Positions 58,701-64,000 of a stretch of 64,000 bases of DNA are shown here, in pieces. The stretch covers positions 128,290,754-128,354,753 of the forward strand of contig CP136061.1 in assembly GCA_032622095.1 (NCBI GenBank), read 5' to 3'. A program made the position numbers and the translations under genes. Source of the stretch: Siphonodentalium dalli. Its lineage: Eukaryota; Mollusca; Scaphopoda; Gadilida; Siphonodentaliidae. Position 1 is the stretch's first letter. Each line of letters begins with the position of its first letter. The notes under the pieces were generated by a model. It was not told the origin of the DNA. It worked only from the letters and a program-made list of their open reading frames with translations, and did not search any database.

Positions 58701-61700
58701 CTCGTTCCAGTTTTGTGGTACAATTCTACTTTTTCCAATTGTACCACGAAAAAAATCGGTTTATTCAGATCGCCGCACGCGACTTTTCCCGTCTTTTCTA
58801 ACTCCGCGCAAACGGGGCATCAACGGAGTACACCCGCAACCCTTTGAATTTTGCATCTTGACAATCTTGAGAATTTTCTAGCGATTTGTCGCTTGAAACC
58901 AGTTTGGTTGCCAATGCATATGGTCCAAATGATGTTATGGTATATTGATATATGTTAGGACCAAAGAAAGTTACTTAATAAGTATATATTAAATGACAAA
59001 ATAAATCCATGGGGCCGGGCTGTGCATTCGTCGATTCGAATCTCGATCATATTCGATATTTCGGAGTCAAGTTGAAAATGAAAGCGTTTGTTCACCAGTA
59101 CAGAAGAGGAATAAGATTATTTTTAGTAAACTAGATCATTTAGATCGCTTTGTGTAAGGAAAATGGTCCATAGTCGATGATCATATACATGTTGTCCCAA
59201 CAACATTCAACACAGAAATGACCGCAATAATAATAATAAATAAAGTGAGTAGATGGGCACGAAGCGTCCGGGATGGTCGAAAAGATCGAGTGATCTTCTC
59301 CTTCACCGCAATCGTATTTCCTGTACAATTTAAATGAAAGGCACGGGCGCCGCTGAAAGCACATAGTTTTTTAGCCAAACGATTATTTACGGAAACAATT
59401 TACCAGAGTACTCCATGCAAATAAATCGAGTACGCCCAATACGAATTACACCACGAAATGTTTTCTCACCTGAGACCGAAAAAGCGCAGTATTTCGTTGA
59501 CTATTCAGTCGAATTGTGACCATAAACTTTCAGTCGTATTACAAAAGAAATAAATACACGGTGTATCGGTGTGTGTGGTCAAGTTGTACCACAAAAAAAC
59601 TGATTGTAGGACTCCGCTACGCGTCGTCCTACAATCAGTTTTTTTGTGGTACAACTTGACCATACACACCTCTACACCGTGTATTTATTTCTTAATTTAT
59701 TTCTTAATTACACCCCGTCAAATAAATCTCAATATATTAGAAAGATTTATCTTAAATCTGTCTTTTGTGAAAAATAAAGTTTTCTGTTAGTTGAGTATCA
59801 ATTCGAACTATTGAATGAGATTTTATTGGCCGATTTTGGCAACAAAGAAAGTGCGCATGCTGGGACACTATCGGGTCTGTTTGAAAAGATCATGAGGATG
59901 TGTTCACGACTGGTCACGTGTAGGGACGCGGCGACAGGCGGTTTGGTGCATGTGCTTTTTCCTTATACACGTATTTCACGTGACACTGTCGGGTCTGTTT
60001 GACTATTTCATGCATATATGCATGTTCTCAAGACTGGTTGGATTATGTAGGGACGCGGTGACATGGGGTTGGTGTACGTACTTATATTGCAATGGGACCA
60101 TGTCGGTCTGTTTGAACATTCCAGTCCATGATTTGACGGCTGGTCACATATGGGGACGCGGCGATATGGGGTTTAGGGTTACGTATTTATACTGCTTGGA
60201 AAACTGTCGGGTCTATTTAAACATTTAATGTTTGTTTTCGTCGTTTCTCAAGCGATCGGGTGAAATGTCATATCTATATAGACTCTATTATATCGGTATT
60301 TTTTTGCCACGTAAGTAATTACACCGAACGTTGCATTATATATGGCGGAATATTTCAGTAACGGGTGACGAATTTGTCCGTTTCTCGACATAATGGACTG
60401 AAACATGTTCATAGTATATATGTCAGATATCTATATAAATTAGATTACTTCAAGTATATATATGAAGATGCGTATTTTTGAAGTATCAGTATTAAATTTA
60501 TAATATTTCCTCAATATGCGTGACTAATTCTTCGTATTCATGGGCTATCTGATGCATGCATGTTTTTTTTCTTGTATCATTATTTTGCCATATATCGACC
60601 GTGTAAGACGACGGACTGAACAGATAACTAATATGTCTCAAATTGAAACAAAATTGTGAAATATAAAATTGCGAATTGTGGAAATAAAAACGAGACAATT
60701 TCTTCCAAAGTCACACGACAAAGTGATGTAATGGCACCGAGCATATACATGTAAAGGAACTGAACGTGTGTTCTGTCTGACGCTATGACTATATGATCTG
60801 AATGTGTTCCAATATGTTCCAAATAATTATTATGTCTATTGGCTGAGAATAAAGCATTACATTTACTAATATCCAGACATATTGATAATACACCATTCAT
60901 TGAAAAGCCTTACTAGCATTACTAATATCCATACATTTTGAAAATACACCATTCATTGTATAGGGCTCATTTGAACGGACATGAGCCTCCATACTAAGGC
61001 GTTCCATATGGCATTTGCCGTGCGGCAATACGTCTTTTGCGTTTGCTGTGGCGACGGCGTTTTCTGTGGTTACTCGTATGTTTCGATGAAATCATGCAGG
61101 GTTGTTTGTACTTCGCGTAATTTTGTTTAATTAATGACTACACGGTGAAGCGATGCATACTAATAGCCCAAAACTGACCGAAAACAGCTGCGTTTCTATT
61201 GTGTTCGTTCTACACCATCATCGTAAAAGTCGGAATTAGCCGAACACCGGACCCGAATCGAGCGGTATGCATGGTTCCAAACCGCCATATATATTAAGAC
61301 ATCGATGTAATTCTGCGGCAGCGTTATTTTCGTATCGCGCCTCAAACGCCATGTGGAGGGCCTTTATATTATGGTAGATACGCTCTTTATGTTTACCATA
61401 ATAGACTATGGCTAGCTAGGAGCGCTCTTTGTGTGAAATGTTTTTGCTAGGTTTTACAATATACCCAAATACGTTTTAGGAACTAACGATTGTATTATTA
61501 TTATTATTGGATGCGAAGATATGCAATCATTTCTATTTTATTTCTGTAGTTCAATCTGGTATGTGGAGACAAACTGAAGACTGCTCACGCCACGATGGCG
61601 TTCATGGGTGGTATCTTAGTTGGATCTATTGTTTTGGGGAATCTCGCCGACTTGTGAGTGTGTAAATTATTTAAATAACTATAAGAGAATTGTGTTTTTC

Positions 61701-63400
61701 GTATTCTCATAGAAATATTTTGCACCGCGAGTGGAATGTCATCACCCAAGGGATGTGGCTAGAAGGTGTCAGTTGGGGGTGTCCTTTTGGAATTTCCAAC
61801 TGCACCCACTTGAACCAGACCAAACTCAAGTGTGCGTACACATCATAGCGCAGGCCTGGCTGGTAGGATATTGGCCCAGTGCCAGAACATTTTGAGATCT
61901 GAACCTGAAGATTTCAAAATCCTAACATCTAGTGGTCTAACTCCAGACACATTTCACACCCCGATTTGTTTTTCTTAAATGATTGGCAGTGTTTTAATTT
62001 CCAACATGGCACCCCCATCCCTATACAGTTGGAAAATTTCCAACAGATGGCCATTGCAGTCCAACATTTTGACCTGAAGTGGGGAAAAAACCTCAAATGT
62101 TGGTCTAAATCAACAAATTCTCCACTAATAAATTGTTGGAAAATGAAACTACCAGAACAATTTCACCTTATTGATGGTGTGAAATTTCCACTAATGTTGT
62201 GACAGGTATATGAAATGTCCAACTGTTAACTTACGATTTTGACCAAAATTGGGAGGAGGTGGTCATGACGGTTTGACATCTAAACAGCAAACAAATTATG
62301 CGGTTCTACCTGGTGGAAAAATTAATGACCACATAAAATCTTGTGTACTTATTTCAGCGAACTATGCAGATAAACGAGTAGCCAGCCACCTTCCCCATTG
62401 AATATTCAATTAATATTATTGACAATTCGATGATTCTGCCAAATATAGTTGTTGCATATAATTCATATACAAGAACGACTTTGCGTGCTCATAAATTGGG
62501 TATACAATTTGTGAAAATATCTGTTTTATTCTGTATGTAGTTTCAATCACAAAGTGGAGTGTTCCACATCACTATAAAGGCCCACTTAATTTTCGAATAC
62601 CCGGATCAGTTGACAAATCACCGAACAGGATTTAGTATAACAGGCGGGCAATGTAAATATTTATATTTATCAGCTCAGATGCTATATTAGACCATTGTTA
62701 GTTTTATTGGTTGAGGAAATCAAACTTAATCCCCCAATCACTCCGCTGCATGTATAGGAACTATCTGCCCTCACTACAAGCACATTTGTGTCTTTCTCTC
62801 CGCCATTTTGGTAAAATTACAGATCTACGTTCCTATTTGACGCCGTGCAACTATACTGTTGGTACGCTTCTTTCTATATAGAAAACAATTCAATTGGTCC
62901 AGTGAAGTTGTGTGAACCCGTTAATATGAGGTTCTGATTGTCAGATGTCGATTTTCAAAAGGGAGTGTCTTAACAAGTTTTTAATTGTTGTCAAAATTCC
63001 AATGAGTCCAATAAAACGTCCATGTATTCGTTTCCGAAGCGCAATATATAATAAAGAGCGTTCTCAATTATGGTCGTGTGTACTCCTTTTCACTGAAAGC
63101 AGATACATGTTTTGTGGATTCTCACGATGCCTGTACCATAGAAATGATGATGACCGAACATAAACTCAAAATTACCTTCATGAAGTTTGCTAATTTGGTG
63201 TCAAATCGTAGCGTGTATAATTTACGATATCTACATTTTTTCCAGGATAGGAAGGACGAAAACGTTATGTGCTTCACTGGTTCTCAATTTTGCATTCGAA
63301 TTTTCACTGGCATTTTCACCAAATTACATCACATTCGTCACTCTCCGTTTCTTCGTAGGTGCCACTAATGCAGGAATATTTCTTTGTGCTTTTGTTGTCG
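46589..63400 (+). CDS. SLC22-family organic ion transporter gene, 5' part (four exons)
   Basis: Joined exons give 613 coding bases, 204 codons plus one base, with all phases consistent. The product would be a 12-helix plasma-membrane facilitator of the SLC22 (OCT/OAT/OCTN) family, carrying organic ions; the substrate cannot be told from this part. Visible features: cytosolic N-terminus (MKLDEILNEIGDFGSYQRR), helix 1 (residues about 21-42), PDHRC, a large extracellular loop (about 45-125) with cysteines at 49, 87, 101 and 123 and glycosylation sites NDT56, NWT71 and NIT92, then FNLVC at 119-123, helix 2 with GGILVGSIVLG, and the family motif A-like GNLADLIGRTK. Exon sizes of 104 and 155 bp and their phases match those usual for vertebrate SLC22 genes. 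Family proteins have 500-600 residues, so about 350 residues lie beyond the window. No stop or frameshift is seen, so it looks functional. Confidence 0.9.
46732..48306 (+). other. SLC22 intron 1, left part
   Basis: AT-rich intron sequence, with TATAATA repeats at about 47440-47460. No exon of this gene or of another gene was recognised. Confidence 0.5.
48307..48849. mobile_element. TIR element in SLC22 intron 1
   Basis: CATGCCTGCCAAAGAAAAAC (48307) is mirrored by GTTTTTCTAGGGCATG (ending 48849). Inverted similarity continues inward for about 190 bp, including AATGGCCGCCATAAGGCCAA and its inverse near 48700. Arms are imperfect. The open frame at 48454-48774 merely crosses the inverted repeat. 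Confidence 0.75.
49033..49442. mobile_element. Inverted-repeat MITE, copy 2 (long form)
   Basis: Ends TAATACTCAATCCGAT and ATCGGATTGATTACC. Arms match the copy at 6849-7154, including GATTCGAGTCGAGGAACC. About 100 bp between GAAGTTTTG and GTTTCTGGGGCAATTATT are absent from the first copy, so copy 1 is probably an internal deletion derivative. Confidence 0.8.
49515..53128. repeat. 27-bp minisatellite, 3.6 kb, in SLC22 intron 1
   Basis: The basic unit is GGTTCCTACTGATTTAGCTATGATGGT with variants in the last triplets (GATGGTG, AATGAT, GACGAT) and at TTCC/TTTC and GATT/GCTT. A higher-order structure is present: the marker TATATTATGGTGGGGG occurs at about 49671, 50494 and 51623, and the roughly 1.13 kb after the second marker is closely repeated after the third. 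Unit length is mostly a multiple of three without stop triplets, so frames of 180-531 codons appear on both strands. They translate to short repeats such as MMVVPTDLT and are by-products of the array. Confidence 0.92.
53230..55490 (+). other. SLC22 intron 1, middle part
   Basis: Several overlapping frames of about 80-100 codons on both strands match no family and have no splice-site support. No repeat recognised. Confidence 0.45.
55494..55590. mobile_element. Short hairpin MITE
   Basis: CTCACAGGCATTGGACACTC and AGTGTGAATGCACC are mirrored by GGTGCATGCACACTGAGTGC and CAATTCCTGTGA. The arms are about 38 bp with a short AT-rich loop. No target duplication was determined. Confidence 0.75.
55600..56430 (+). 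other. SLC22 intron 1, no feature recognised
   Basis: Frames at 55742-56077 (+) and 56133-56477 (-) exceed 100 codons but have no recognisable domain, and the minus one begins in a poly-T tract. I regard both as chance. Confidence 0.4.
56437..56640 (-). mobile_element. Possible 3' end of an L1-like element
   Basis: A T-rich tract then ATTGAATAGCAAAACATACA, followed by a CA-rich stretch with repeated CACAC and CTCACAC. This resembles the 3' end (reverse strand) at 9540-9700, but the match is in composition and order rather than in exact sequence. Confidence 0.35.
56795..57205 (-). mobile_element. L1-like 3' fragment, 5'-truncated
   Basis: Clearly homologous to 9535-9930: TTTTTATTGAAACAGTCAGA, CATACATTCAGGCATACACT, GCTCACGCTTGCACTCTTAC, AACAGGCGATCGGGCAAT and GCACGACACTC all recur in order. 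Only the 3' untranslated part and the last few codons remain. An (AT)n tract precedes it at about 56778-56798. Confidence 0.8.
57206..58116 (+). other. SLC22 intron 1, right end
   Basis: No further element recognised. It ends with the acceptor CTCTTTCATTTGCAG at 58102-58116. Confidence 0.55.
58117..58327 (+). CDS. SLC22 exon 2 (extracellular loop)
   Basis: 211 bp, completes the Arg48 codon and encodes C49 to E118: CAIPNLPNDTYDIQ, ELVNWTIPASDEEG, QQCEIYSNITTG and CNTWVYTKDVFDST. Cysteine pattern and the W-V-Y-x-x-x-V-F-D-S-T block are typical of the SLC22 loop. Donor GTATGT at 58328, phase 0. Confidence 0.9.
58464..58619. mobile_element. Hairpin MITE in SLC22 intron 2
   Basis: GCAATCAACCTATTTTTGTT and TATGGGCTTATAAA are mirrored by TTTATAAGCCAAAATGCAAC and GTTGATTGC. 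AAGTGGCCGAACAA pairs with TTGTTCAGCCACTT near the loop. Arms of about 65 bp. It lies 136 bp after exon 2. Confidence 0.85.
58620..59540 (+). other. SLC22 intron 2, left part
   Basis: Only the hairpin motif at 59271-59307 stands out. Short frames here are not supported as exons. Confidence 0.45.
59271..59307 (-). ncRNA. Covarying hairpin motif, copy 3
   Basis: Minus strand: GGTGAAGG, an 8-bp stem with an ACTC loop (AGAAGATC / GATCTTTT, one G-U pair), then CGACCATCC. Same length and flanks as copy 1, with three paired positions changed on both sides. Confidence 0.4.
59545..59693. mobile_element. Near-perfect hairpin MITE in SLC22 intron 2
   Basis: AAGAAATAAATACACGGTGT and GTGGTCAAGTTGTACCACAA are mirrored by TTGTGGTACAACTTGACCAT and ACACCGTGTATTTATTTCTT. 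The loop region is ACTCCGCTACGCGTCG. Arms of about 64 bp with few mismatches, so the insertion is probably young. Confidence 0.88.
59862..60230 (+). repeat. Tandem repeat of about 118 bp, three and a half units
   Basis: GACACTATCGGGTCTGTTTG and the variants at about 59982, 60098 and 60205 recur with GGGACGCGGCGACA-like words and a TACGTA(C/T)TTATA-like word between them. Units are diverged. Confidence 0.75.
60240..61549 (+). other. SLC22 intron 2, right part
   Basis: No exon or element boundary recognised. Two GCTCTTT words of the AATAAAGAGCG type lie at about 61380 and 61421. Ends with acceptor TTATTTCTGTAG at 61538-61549. Confidence 0.5.
61550..61653 (+). CDS. SLC22 exon 3 (helix 2)
   Basis: 104 bp, starts in phase 0 with FNLVCGDKLKTAHATMAF and continues through MGGILVGSIVLGNLAD, ending two bases into the Leu codon. 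Donor GTGAGT at 61654. The 104-bp size equals that of the matching vertebrate SLC22 exon. Confidence 0.9.
61654..63245 (+). other. SLC22 intron 3
   Basis: AT-rich intron, no transposon boundary recognised. One AATAAAGAGCG word at about 63050. Ends with acceptor TACATTTTTTCCAG. Confidence 0.55.
63246..63400 (+). CDS. SLC22 exon 4 (end of motif A, helices 3-4)
   Basis: 155 bp. Completes Leu153 and encodes IGRTKTLCASLVLNFAFEF, SLAFSPNYITFVTLRFFVG and ATNAGIFLCAFVVG. The SPN...F...RF..G pattern is typical of SLC22 helices 3-4. Donor GTAAGT at 63401, phase 1. The next exon is outside the window. Confidence 0.9.
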
Positions 63401-63544
63401 GTAAGTCTAAATTTATGTAAATATGTTTCTTGCACAAAATGTACTCTTTTCGTTAACAAACTCAGTACATTGACAACCAGAGTAAATTATAATTCAGCCA
63501 GTTCTCCTCAAAATCTGAACATTATCTGCTTATAATAGAACTTG

Positions 63545-63800
63545 TTTTAGGTATATATCTGCTTAGAATCGCCTCATTTTTAGTCGATAATATGCTGAAA
63601 ACGAGAGCGTTCAATCAAATTATCGACTCAAAATGAGGCGATTCTGAGCAGATTTTAGATGACACAAATAAGCCAACTTACGACTTTTCAGACGTACGCT
63701 CTTTACCATGTGTTTTCATTGTGGCCCGCGCCATAAAACGAAATAACGGATATGACTCCATTATCTGCTTATTGCAGTATCAAATAATCACATTATATAC
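63545..63800 (-). repeat. Dispersed repeat family, copy 2
   Basis: It includes a strong hairpin at 63557-63653 (ATCTGCTTAGAATCGCCTCA and its inverse, with AGTCGATAAT / ATTATCGACT) and, at about 63724, CCGCGCCATAAAAC then AATAACGGATATGA. Both parts match 7827-8480. Confidence 0.65.
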
Positions 63801-63930
63801 CTATTTCACTTTATATGTCGATTATGTTCGTATTTGCGCGAGTTGGAAGAGGCATATAGTTTTATTACCCCCAATTACATGAGGAAAATTTTGTCTAAGT
63901 GACCCCAGACCCATGTTATATTGATAATAT

Positions 63931-64000
63931 CCCCGTGTGGGCCCGGGGTAGAATATGCCTACCGCCCCACTGCGAGGGGTAAGAATCCCCCAATGTGGTA
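63931..64000 (+). repeat. Dispersed repeat starting CCCCGTGTGGGCCCGGGG, copy 2
   Basis: Same block as at 1895, with an added ACCGCCCCACT segment before GCGAGGGGTAAGAATCC. Continues past the window edge. Confidence 0.6.

Noticed and set aside
59020-59050. GATTCGAATCTC as a tRNA B box
   Set aside because: No A box or cloverleaf could be drawn around it.

Overview
The window looks like AT-rich nuclear DNA from an invertebrate animal, most likely a lophotrochozoan and perhaps a bivalve mollusc. The reasons are a gene interrupted by GT..AG introns, several non-LTR retrotransposon remnants of types common in molluscs, Helitron ends, many short terminal-inverted-repeat elements, and frequent TACATGTA words. 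The taxonomic call is an inference. There are no operons, bacterial genes, rRNA genes or CRISPR arrays, and I recognised no tRNA gene.

Only one host gene is convincing: the 5' part of an SLC22-family (organic cation/anion transporter, major facilitator superfamily) gene on the + strand. Four coding exons lie at 46589-46731, 58117-58327, 61550-61653 and 63246-63400; the gene runs off the right edge. Intron 1 is 11.4 kb and contains a 3.6 kb 27-bp minisatellite (about 49515-53128). A compact promoter-like cluster (four CCAAT boxes, a TATA box, then four copies of CCGTTCAACGG) lies at 44261-44673, about 2 kb upstream of the start codon.

Everything else is mobile or repetitive. 2388-6213 is a foldback element with an exact 8-bp target duplication. 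6241-8480 holds a decayed retrotransposon ORF1 and several MITEs. 9044-10790 is a TTAA-bounded element with an L1-like 3' fragment inside and a CR1-like scrap next to it. 12012-16112 is a minus-strand CR1-like retrotransposon with ORF1, PHD finger, endonuclease and reverse transcriptase, internally deleted. 17445-18371 is a terminal-inverted-repeat element. 18865-24762 is a second, 5.9 kb foldback element with its own exact 8-bp target duplication. 25330-30275 is a Helitron-derived array with an orientation flip, a 1.3 kb near-identical tandem duplication and a 257-bp tandem repeat. 32790-35303 is a hAT-like element carrying a broken Myb/SANT-like domain. 35749-38633 has a mariner-like MITE, a hairpin element and two Helitron-like copies. 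42330-43685 holds more TIR and Helitron-like ends.

The strongest unusual signals are: (i) two long palindromes of different sequence but the same architecture (8-bp target duplication, GGGA termini ending in TGAC, tandem-repeat arms); (ii) a short motif, GGTGAAGG + hairpin + CGACCATCC, whose stem sequence differs in three places while pairing is kept; (iii) Helitron 3' ends abutting a 5' end, repeated several times; (iv) an AATAAAGAGCG-like word occurring about 15 times on both strands; and (v) about 16 perfect GCGCATGCGC sites in the 25-29 kb array.
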